Source: Gallionellaceae bacterium CG11_big_fil_rev_8_21_14_0_20_60_62 (GTDB lineage Bacteria; Pseudomonadota; Gammaproteobacteria; Burkholderiales; Gallionellaceae). Taken from it: DNA of 5,647 nt. Each line of letters starts with the position of its first letter. Within the stretch, counting starts at the first letter, position 1. The position numbers and the translations under genes are program-made. Positions 1 to 5,412 of the stretch are shown one piece after another. The notes beneath the pieces are model-generated. The model did not search any database, was not told the origin of the DNA, and was given only the letters and a program-made list of their open reading frames with translations. The stretch lies in NCBI GenBank assembly GCA_002787455.1, contig PCWU01000147.1:1-5647 (forward strand). Direction: 5' to 3'.

Positions 1-126
1 ACAAAGCTGCTCGAACTCGTCGAAGGAGAAAGACCACGGCTGGTTGAACAGGAGATGCTTCTTGCGCTCCAGTTCGGCCTTGCCGCTATCAATAATCGTG
101 AATGGATTGGCACATGGCTTGTTCAT
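1..126 (-). CDS. Hypothetical protein, N-terminal 42 residues only (runs off the left edge)
   Basis: An open frame starts at ATG 126-124 and stays open to base 1. It is bounded upstream by an in-frame TAG at 138-136, and no other ATG lies within the visible part, so the start is well fixed. The visible protein begins MNKPCANPFTIIDSGKAELE and continues into an aromatic and acidic stretch ending FDEFEQLC. Codons favour C or G in the third position, as expected of a real gene in this background. No signal peptide or membrane segment is visible, so it is probably cytoplasmic. No Shine-Dalgarno sequence precedes the ATG, unlike the three plus-strand genes, and a promoter-like sequence sits so close that the mRNA could start at the ATG itself. 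It is divergent from the methylase gene. I do not recognise the family and assign no function. Confidence 0.6.
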   Translation of the reverse strand, partial: MNKPCANPFTIIDSGKAELERKKHLLFNQPWSFSFDEFEQLC

Positions 127-161
127 GTGCCCAGTCTAGCACGGCAGTTTTATTAACCCAA
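127..161 (-). promoter_or_regulatory. Possible extended -10 promoter for the divergent minus-strand gene
   Basis: Read on the minus strand, TTGGGT (161-156) is followed by 17 bases and then TAGACT (138-133), with an upstream TG (141-140) in the extended -10 position. The -10 hexamer ends six bases before the ATG, which would place transcription initiation at or next to the start codon. The -35 box matches only TTG of the consensus and the -10 matches four of six, so this is suggestive only. The -35 box overlaps the first CCCAATTGGG palindrome. Confidence 0.35.
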
Positions 162-184
162 TTGGGATATCTCGCCCAATTGGG
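157..184. repeat. Twin CCCAATTGGG palindromes in the divergent intergenic region
   Basis: The perfect 10-bp palindrome CCCAATTGGG occurs at 157-166 and again at 175-184, separated by eight bases, with centres 18 bp apart. In RNA the two copies can pair with each other as a 10-bp stem with an eight-base loop; this is hairpin 1 of leader A. In DNA they could instead be paired binding sites for a dimeric regulator, since they overlap the -35 of the putative minus-strand promoter. The RNA reading is better supported because the other two leaders keep the stem and loop arrangement while changing the sequence. Confidence 0.6.
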
Positions 185-218
185 GCTTGGTGTCCCTTTT
201 TTTCAAAGGAGACGCACC
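157..218 (+). promoter_or_regulatory. Leader A: structured 5' UTR of the methylase-like gene (candidate radC-type RNA motif)
   Basis: Hairpin 1 pairs 157-166 with 175-184 around the loop ATATCTCG (167-174). A terminator-like alternative pairs GGG 183-185 with CCC 194-196 across an eight-base loop, directly before seven T (197-203). A third fold pairs GGTGTCCC plus T residues (189-199) with AAAGGAGACGCACC (205-218), with one mismatch and a small bulge. That fold would cover the Shine-Dalgarno AGGAG (207-211), which lies seven bases before the ATG at 219. The three folds share bases and compete. The design recurs before the helicase and radC-like genes. I found no convincing plus-strand promoter for this transcript. 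Confidence 0.7.
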
Positions 219-2291
219 ATGAAATTGAGCAAATTAGCAAATGCGGTAATGTGGTTGCCGGGCTTTGGGCCGGAAGATCAAATTACCCTGCCGGTCGCGA
301 AGGAAGCTCAAATTATCGAATTTCCAAAAGCGGCGGTTCACGAAGTTGTAAAAGCAGCATGGCCGCGCCTCGATGCGTCTGTTTTTGCCAGTCTGTCCGG
401 CGACGTGACGAAGTTCGATGCCAACCTTGCTGCCATCGGAATCCTGCGCAAGCTGGACGAAGAGAAGCGGCAGCCTACAGCGGAAGAGCGGAGCATGCTC
501 AACCGATACACCGGATGGGGTGGGCTGCCACAGGCGTTCAACTCGGAGCAATCCGATGATGTCTGGCGCTCACGCGCCGATAGGTTGAAGGCGCTGCTGT
601 CCACAGGCGAGCATCAGCTTGCCGAAGGTAGCACACCAAACGCCCACTACACGTCACTGGAAGTCATCAAGGCGATGTGGGAGATGGTACGGCGTCTCGG
701 TTTCAAGGGCGGTCGTATTCTTGAACCGGCGGCAGGGGTTGGCTATTTCATCGGCGCGATGCCGAAGGAAATCGCCGAGATGTCCACGGTGACGGCCATC
801 GAGCTGGATGCGCTGTCAGCACGAATCACCAAAGCCCTGTATGGGGAATATGGTGTTGATGTGCATCAGGCCGGAGCCGAGCATGTTCCGCTGCCGCCAG
901 AGTATTTTGATTTGGCGATCAGCAACGTGCCGTTCGGCAACTACAAGGTGGCCGAGCTGCGCAACGTGCCCTATGCCAACTTCACCATCCACAACTATTT
1001 TTTCGCGAAAGCGCTGGAAGTGGTGAGGCCTGGCGGGTTGGTGGCGTTTATCACGTCCAGCTTCACGCTGGATGCGAGCGACAATCGGGTGCGAGCGTAT
1101 CTGTCTTCGCAGGCGGATTTGGTAGCCGCTATTCGGTTGCCGAATGCAGCCTTCAAGAAGATTGCCAATACGGAAGTCACAACCGACATCCTGATACTCC
1201 AAAAGCCCTTGAACGGCAAAACCGCGAATGGCAAAAGGTGGCTGGATGCGGTGTTTCTGGATGATGCTTCGCCGATCTATGGTGGGTACAAGTCCTATAA
1301 TAGTAGTGACGCCATCCGCTGCAACCTGTGGTTCGCCGAAAACCCTCAATGGGTAATCGGCAAGCTCAAGCTGGTCAATAACGGCTACGGCAAGAGCGTG
1401 GGGTGCGTGTTTGATGGCGACGATCTGGCTGGTGAACTCGCCAAGCGGATCGACATGTTGCCGGAAGGCATCTACACCTCCAACAAAGAGGATGTCGAAT
1501 GCGGCAATGTTGTGAAACTCTCGCTCACCCAGCATCATAGTCCTGGCTTCCGAGTCATCGACGGCAAGGTGTATGAGATCAGCGGGGCGGAAGCGGTGGC
1601 CTACAAAGCACCACAGAAGACCTTGGAGCGCATTGCTGGCCTGGTGAAAATCAGGGAGGTGGCGCGTCAGCTCATTAAGGTGCAGGTGGAAACCGATGAC
1701 GACAATCTTTTGCGCGTCCATCATTCATCCCTTAATGCGTCCTACGATGGGTTCGTGGCAAAGCATGGGTTTATTCATGCGAAAGCCAACCGGAAAGCCT
1801 TCAAGGGCGACCCAGACTTGCCGCTACTGCTGTCGCTGGAACGGTGGAATGAGGAAACTCAAACCGCCGAGAAAGCCGACATCTTCTATCGGCGCACGGT
1901 CAAGGCATTCAAGCGCATCGAGCGGTGTGAAACGCAGCAAGAAGCATTGACTGTTTCAGTCGTCGAGAAAGGACGGATCGACGAGAATCGGATTGGCGAA
2001 TTGCTTGGGAAACCGGGTGACGAAGCCTTGAAGGAACTCGAAGGTCTGGGCGCGGTGTTCCACGACCCGGAAACGGGGAAATGGGAGACGGCGGATGCCT
2101 ATCTATCCGGCAACGTCCGCTACAAGCTGACGGTAGCCAGGGTGGCAGGCGAGCGGTTCGCCGGTAACGTGAAGGCGCTGGAGGCGGTCATCCCGACCGA
2201 CCTGGCTCCACATGAAATCGGAGCACGAATCGGATCGACCTGGATTCCGACCCAGTATTACGAGCAGTTTCTCAACGAATTGCTTGCGTAA
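219..2291 (+). CDS. Adenine-N6 DNA methyltransferase-like protein (front half of the methylase-helicase family)
   Basis: This predicts a 690-residue cytoplasmic enzyme likely to transfer a methyl group from S-adenosylmethionine to adenine in DNA. The ATG at 219 is preferred over an in-frame ATG at 102 because it has AGGAG seven bases upstream and because the extra 39 codons would translate the structured leader. Domains in order: a family signature YTGWGGLPQAF (97-107); HYTSLEV (143-149), like the conserved YT-P-E segment of type I-style methylases; AdoMet-binding motif I, ILEPAAGVGYF (167-177); acidic motif II around AIELD (193-197); catalytic motif IV, SNVPFG (235-240), with Val where most adenine methylases have Pro; PGGLVAFITS (271-280); and IRLPNAAFKKIANTEVTTDI (305-324). 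The C-terminal region (about 555-690) carries YLSGNVRYKL (628-637) and TWIPTQYYEQF (674-684), which in fused relatives lead straight into the helicase half. No nuclease or target-recognition domain is recognisable. It is probably cotranscribed with the helicase gene. The target sequence and methylation activity are unknown. Confidence 0.85.
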   Translation: MKLSKLANAVMWLPGFGPEDQITLPVAKEAQIIEFPKAAVHEVVKAAWPRLDASVFASLSGDVTKFDANLAAIGILRKLDEEKRQPTAEERSMLNRYTGWGGLPQAFNSEQSDDVWRSRADRLKALLSTGEHQLAEGSTPNAHYTSLEVIKAMWEMVRRLGFKGGRILEPAAGVGYFIGAMPKEIAEMSTVTAIELDALSARITKALYGEYGVDVHQAGAEHVPLPPEYFDLAISNVPFGNYKVAELRNVPYANFTIHNYFFAKALEVVRPGGLVAFITSSFTLDASDNRVRAYLSSQADLVAAIRLPNAAFKKIANTEVTTDILILQKPLNGKTANGKRWLDAVFLDDASPIYGGYKSYNSSDAIRCNLWFAENPQWVIGKLKLVNNGYGKSVGCVFDGDDLAGELAKRIDMLPEGIYTSNKEDVECGNVVKLSLTQHHSPGFRVIDGKVYEISGAEAVAYKAPQKTLERIAGLVKIREVARQLIKVQVETDDDNLLRVHHSSLNASYDGFVAKHGFIHAKANRKAFKGDPDLPLLLSLERWNEETQTAEKADIFYRRTVKAFKRIERCETQQEALTVSVVEKGRIDENRIGELLGKPGDEALKELEGLGAVFHDPETGKWETADAYLSGNVRYKLTVARVAGERFAGNVKALEAVIPTDLAPHEIGARIGSTWIPTQYYEQFLNELLA

Positions 2292-2300
2292 ACAACTCAA

Positions 2301-2368
2301 CCCTGCGGGGGTATCACACCCCGCAAGGGGTGTGGTGCCTCCTTTTTTTATTTAATTCAGGAGGCATC
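2301..2368 (+). promoter_or_regulatory. Leader B: intercistronic structured leader of the helicase gene
   Basis: It begins nine bases after the methylase stop codon. Hairpin 1 pairs CCCTGCGGGG (2301-2310) with CCCCGCAAGGG (2319-2329), with one bulged A, around the loop GTATCACA (2311-2318). An alternative terminator-like stem pairs AAGGGG (2325-2330) with CCTCCTT (2338-2344, using 2339-2344) across an eight-base loop and runs into seven T (2343-2349). A third fold pairs GGTGCCTCC (2334-2342) with GGAGGCATC (2360-2368): nine pairs including one G-U, fully covering the Shine-Dalgarno AGGAGG (2359-2364) just before ATG 2369. No other terminator or promoter is visible between the genes. It probably acts inside the transcript and sets how much helicase is made relative to methylase. 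Confidence 0.7.
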
Positions 2369-5182
2369 ATGGAAAATCAAGTATCTTTCAATGCACAGGC
2401 AGGGGCATGGAATATTGTCCCGCACCACAGCACCCGCTGGTCCGTGCCGGCAACCCAGACCTACGGCACGAATCGGGTCAACGCCATCACGCTCTTTGAT
2501 CAGGCGCTGAATCAGGTCGTACCAACGATCTATGACACAGACCCGCTTTCCGATAAACGGGTTGTCAACCAAAAGGAGACCATCGCCGCCCGCGAGAAGC
2601 AGCAGCTTCTTAAGGAGAAGTTCCAAGAGTGGTTGTGGTCTGATGAGGAACGTGCTGCCAAACTGGTTCGTCTCTACAACGATCAGTTCAACAGCACGGC
2701 GCCGCGCCGCTACGATGGCTCTCATCTGGTATTGCCCGGATTTTCCGAGTGCTACAAGCTGCACGGCCATCAGCGCGATGCCATCTGGCGAAGCGTCGCA
2801 AGCAGGAGAAATACACTGCTTGCTCACGTGGTGGGGGCCGGTAAAACCCTGACCATGATCTGCGCCGGCATGGAGCTGCGTCGCCTCGGAATGGCAAGCA
2901 AGCCCATGTTTGTGGTTCCCAACCACATGCTGGAGCAGTTCGCCGCCGAGTTTCTGCGAGCCTATCCGGGTGCCAACATCCTAATGGCAAGCAAGGACGA
3001 CCTAGCGGGCGACAAGCGACGGCAACTGCTATCGCGCATTGCTACCGGCGACTGGGATGGAGTGCTGATTACCCACGCCAGCTTCGAGCGCATCAAGATG
3101 AGCGATGAGTTCATGGAGAATTACATCCTGGACGAAATCACCACCATCGAAGAGGCGATTCGAGGCGAGAAGCAGGATCGCAGTAATCGCATCGTCAAGG
3201 AATTGGCGAAAGCAAAAAAAGCTTGGGAAACCAAGCTGGCCAAGTTGTCCGGGAAGAACAAGAAGGATGATATTCTGACCTTTGAGGACATGGGTATCGA
3301 TTGGCTGTTTGTGGATGAGGCTCATTTGCACAAGAACCTCTACAGGCATACCAAGATGACGCGAGTCGCCGGGCTGCCCAACAGCAACTCGGAACGGGCA
3401 TTCGATATGTTCGTCAAGACGCGCCACGTCATGGGAAAGCATGGAGGTAGAGCAGGTGTGGTGTTCGCCACGGGCACGCCGGTATCCAACAGCATGGCCG
3501 AAATGTGGGTCATGCAGCGATACCTGCAACCGAAGACGATGGAGTCCTTTCAGGTGGGGATGTTTGATACCTGGGCGGGCAACTTCGGCGAGTCGGTAAC
3601 GGCGCTGGAACTGGCTCCGGACGGCAGCGGCTACCGGATGCAGACTCGCTTTGCGAAGTTCATCAATCTTCCAGAACTGATGTCAATGTTCGGTGAGGTG
3701 GCGGATATTCGTACTGCGGAGATGCTGAAATTGCCGGTGCCGACCGCGCACAAGGAAACAGTAACAATCAAGCCGACGGCTGACTTGAAAGCACTCGTCC
3801 AAACCCTTGTGGAGCGGGCAGAAGCAATAAGGAACGGCAACGTCAGTCCCTCTGTGGACAACATGCTGGCCGTGACCAACGATGGCCGCAAGGCTGCGTT
3901 GGATATGCGTCTGATTGATTTATTTGCCGAGGTCGAGAATGGCAAGGTGGACCATTGTGCCGAGAAAGTATTCGGTATCTGGGGGGAAACCAAACTGTTC
4001 CGCGGGACGCAAATTGTGTTCTGCGACCTGTCCACTCCGGTGGAAAATGGCCGATTCAGCGTGTATCAGGCGTTGCGTCAAAATCTGGTCGAGAGAGGCG
4101 TTCCAATCGAGGACATCGCCTTCATTCACGACTACGAGAGTGATTCCGCCAAGGAAGAGCTTTTCAAAGCCGCGCGTGATGGGCGTATCCGCATCCTTCT
4201 GGGCAGTACGCAGAAGATGGGGGTTGGGACAAACATCCAGACCCGGCTGGCGGCACTGCATCATCTGGATGCCCCATGGCGGCCATCTGATGTGGAGCAG
4301 CGGGAGGGACGCATCATTCGTCAGGGCAACCTGAACGAGGAAGTGCGAATCTACCGCTACGTGACCGAGGGCAGCTTCGACGCCTATATCTGGCAGACTC
4401 TTGAGACCAAGGCGAGATTCATCGCGCAAGTCATGCAAGGGAATACCGGGATGCGTAGCGCAGAGGATGTTGAATTGGCCGCGTTGTCTTATGCGGAGGT
4501 AAAAGCCTTGGCATCGGGCAATCCGCTGGTGTTGGAAAAAGCGGGGGTCGATACCGAACTTGCCAAGCTGTCGTTGCTCCGGTCTCAATGGGATCAGCAA
4601 CAATGGCGCAACAAGCAGGAGTTGGCTAATCTGCCGACCCGCATCGAGCGGATCAGTGGGCGCATTGCCTCAATCGAAGCCGATATCGCTGCTCGCCGTG
4701 ACGTGTCCGGAAACCGATTCCTTATGGAAGTCGAAGGGAATCAATACACGGACCGCACGGAAGCCGGGAAAGCGCTCTTGCATGCCGTTGTGCATGGGGG
4801 TTGCTCCGGCAACGAGCGTGTCATCGGTCAGATTGCTGGTTTTCGGGTCGCCATGAAAGTGGCTGAAATCCGGGAGTTCGGCAAGAAGCTAGTGATAGTC
4901 GGCGGCATCAAGTATGAGGCGGGCAGGGCGGAAACGCAGGTCGGCTTCGTCAAGGTGTTGGAAAACGCGTTGAACCGGATGGAACAGGTGCTCGAAGAGG
5001 AATGCGAGTACCTTGCCCGGACGGAGAAGCGCATGGCCGACATACTGGCCGAAATCGCGAAGCCGTTTGACAAGGTGGAGCGGTTGGAATTATTAAAACA
5101 ACGGCAACGAGAAATCGAAGCCGAGCTCGATTTGAGCAAGGGCGAAAACACTGCTATTGATGAAATTGAGTGTACCGCCTAA
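2369..5182 (+). CDS. SNF2/DEAD-like superfamily 2 helicase (back half of the methylase-helicase family)
   Basis: This 937-residue protein is probably an ATP-driven DNA translocase or helicase acting in the cytoplasm. ATG 2369 is chosen over the in-frame ATG at 2330 because it follows AGGAGG closely and the earlier start lies inside the leader hairpin. The first 130 residues (YGTNRVNAITLFDQALN near 32-48, NQKET at 67-71, RRYDGSHLVLPGF at 113-125) match, from memory of the family, the linker that joins methylase and helicase in fused relatives. ATPase motifs are intact: Walker A GAGKT (156-160), DEAH (316-319), motif III ATGTP (367-371), motif V region STQKMGVGTNIQ (613-624), and motif VI QREGRIIRQG (644-653) with candidate arginine fingers R648 and R651. 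A lysine- and glutamate-rich segment (about 260-300) is inserted before DEAH. The C-terminus is rich in predicted coiled coil (about 735-775 and 865-925). No nuclease motif is evident. It probably works with the methylase protein encoded just upstream. Confidence 0.88.
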   Translation: MENQVSFNAQAGAWNIVPHHSTRWSVPATQTYGTNRVNAITLFDQALNQVVPTIYDTDPLSDKRVVNQKETIAAREKQQLLKEKFQEWLWSDEERAAKLVRLYNDQFNSTAPRRYDGSHLVLPGFSECYKLHGHQRDAIWRSVASRRNTLLAHVVGAGKTLTMICAGMELRRLGMASKPMFVVPNHMLEQFAAEFLRAYPGANILMASKDDLAGDKRRQLLSRIATGDWDGVLITHASFERIKMSDEFMENYILDEITTIEEAIRGEKQDRSNRIVKELAKAKKAWETKLAKLSGKNKKDDILTFEDMGIDWLFVDEAHLHKNLYRHTKMTRVAGLPNSNSERAFDMFVKTRHVMGKHGGRAGVVFATGTPVSNSMAEMWVMQRYLQPKTMESFQVGMFDTWAGNFGESVTALELAPDGSGYRMQTRFAKFINLPELMSMFGEVADIRTAEMLKLPVPTAHKETVTIKPTADLKALVQTLVERAEAIRNGNVSPSVDNMLAVTNDGRKAALDMRLIDLFAEVENGKVDHCAEKVFGIWGETKLFRGTQIVFCDLSTPVENGRFSVYQALRQNLVERGVPIEDIAFIHDYESDSAKEELFKAARDGRIRILLGSTQKMGVGTNIQTRLAALHHLDAPWRPSDVEQREGRIIRQGNLNEEVRIYRYVTEGSFDAYIWQTLETKARFIAQVMQGNTGMRSAEDVELAALSYAEVKALASGNPLVLEKAGVDTELAKLSLLRSQWDQQQWRNKQELANLPTRIERISGRIASIEADIAARRDVSGNRFLMEVEGNQYTDRTEAGKALLHAVVHGGCSGNERVIGQIAGFRVAMKVAEIREFGKKLVIVGGIKYEAGRAETQVGFVKVLENALNRMEQVLEEECEYLARTEKRMADILAEIAKPFDKVERLELLKQRQREIEAELDLSKGENTAIDEIECTA

Positions 5183-5334
5183 GATTCACCCACCCCTTCG
5201 GGGGTGGGCTTTTCAAAGCGCATCGGAAGTGCGCTTCGATAAGCAGGCTTCACACCCGGCGCTTATGCGCTGAGTTGATACTGGTAGTCGGCCAGTCAAA
5301 ACAAACGGAAGACGCGCAAGCGTCAAGATTCACC
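5181..5334 (+). repeat. Direct repeat AAGATTCACC flanking the hairpin-rich spacer
   Basis: The 10-base sequence AAGATTCACC occurs at 5181-5190, overlapping the helicase stop codon and the start of the terminator, and again at 5325-5334, just before leader C. The copies are 144 bases apart, and each is followed by C/A-rich sequence leading into a C/G-rich hairpin. They may mark a shared upstream part of these RNA elements, or the edges of an inserted or duplicated segment; chance is also possible. Confidence 0.5.
5189..5213 (+). terminator. Rho-independent terminator of the methylase-helicase operon
   Basis: CCCACCCC (5189-5196) and GGGGTGGG (5201-5208) form a perfect eight-pair stem closed by a TTCG tetraloop and followed by CTTTT. 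It begins six bases after the helicase stop codon. It should end the operon transcript before the radC-like gene, which would then need its own promoter or read-through. Confidence 0.9.
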
Positions 5335-5340
5335 AAAAGC
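5214..5340 (+). other. Hairpin-rich non-coding spacer upstream of the radC leader
   Basis: I find no supported gene here. Four short inverted repeats follow one another: AAGCGCA/TGCGCTT (5216-5222 with 5230-5236), GCGC/GCGC around TTAT (5259-5270), ACTGG/CCAGT (5280-5284 with 5292-5296), and GACGC/GCGTC closed by a GCAA tetraloop (5311-5324). The first reuses sequence just after the terminator. The spacer may be the upstream part of a longer structured radC leader, a small RNA, or a regulatory region. No convincing sigma70 promoter is visible; TTGATA (5275-5280) resembles a -35 box but lacks a good -10 partner. Confidence 0.4.
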
Positions 5341-5344
5341 AGCA

Positions 5345-5412
5345 CCCCACCGGGGACATCGTTCCCCCTGGGGCATGGTGTCCCCTTTTTTTATCAAAAA
5401 AGGAGACACCAA
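5345..5412 (+). promoter_or_regulatory. Leader C: structured 5' UTR of the radC-like gene (candidate radC RNA motif)
   Basis: Hairpin 1 joins arm 5345-5355 (CCCCACCGGGG) to arm 5364-5373 (CCCCCTGGGG): four pairs, a small internal loop, one A-U and four more pairs, around the loop ACATCGTT (5356-5363). An alternative terminator-like stem pairs GGGG (5370-5373) with CCCC (5382-5385), with inner pairs CA/TG, directly before seven T (5386-5392). A third and strongest fold pairs 5377-5391 with 5396-5410, fifteen positions with one C-A mismatch, enclosing the Shine-Dalgarno AGGAG (5401-5405) seven bases before ATG 5413. The position upstream of a radC-like gene matches the published radC RNA motif as I remember it. 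The match has not been tested. Confidence 0.72.

Noticed and set aside
108..123. Sigma54-like TGGCAC, five bases, then TTGTT on the plus strand
   Set aside because: The nearly invariant GC of the -12 element is GT here, and the site lies within the divergent coding sequence.
102..218. In-frame upstream ATG that would lengthen the methylase by 39 residues
   Set aside because: It lacks a good Shine-Dalgarno, overlaps the divergent gene's start and would translate the structured leader; ATG 219 has AGGAG at ideal spacing.
1296..1301. TATAAT inside the methylase gene
   Set aside because: There is no -35 partner at 16-18 bases, and the bases are explained by Tyr-Asn-Ser codons.
816..1724. Long minus-strand open frame of about 300 codons
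   Set aside because: It is antisense to the conserved methylase motifs, with no ribosome site and a composition typical of a shadow frame.
2330..2368. In-frame ATG 13 codons upstream of the helicase start
   Set aside because: It lies inside the leader hairpins with no ribosome site; AGGAGG precedes ATG 2369.
3920..4603. Minus-strand open frame of about 227 codons opposite the helicase C-terminal motor domain
   Set aside because: It is a mirror of motifs V and VI coding sequence, with no recognisable protein features.
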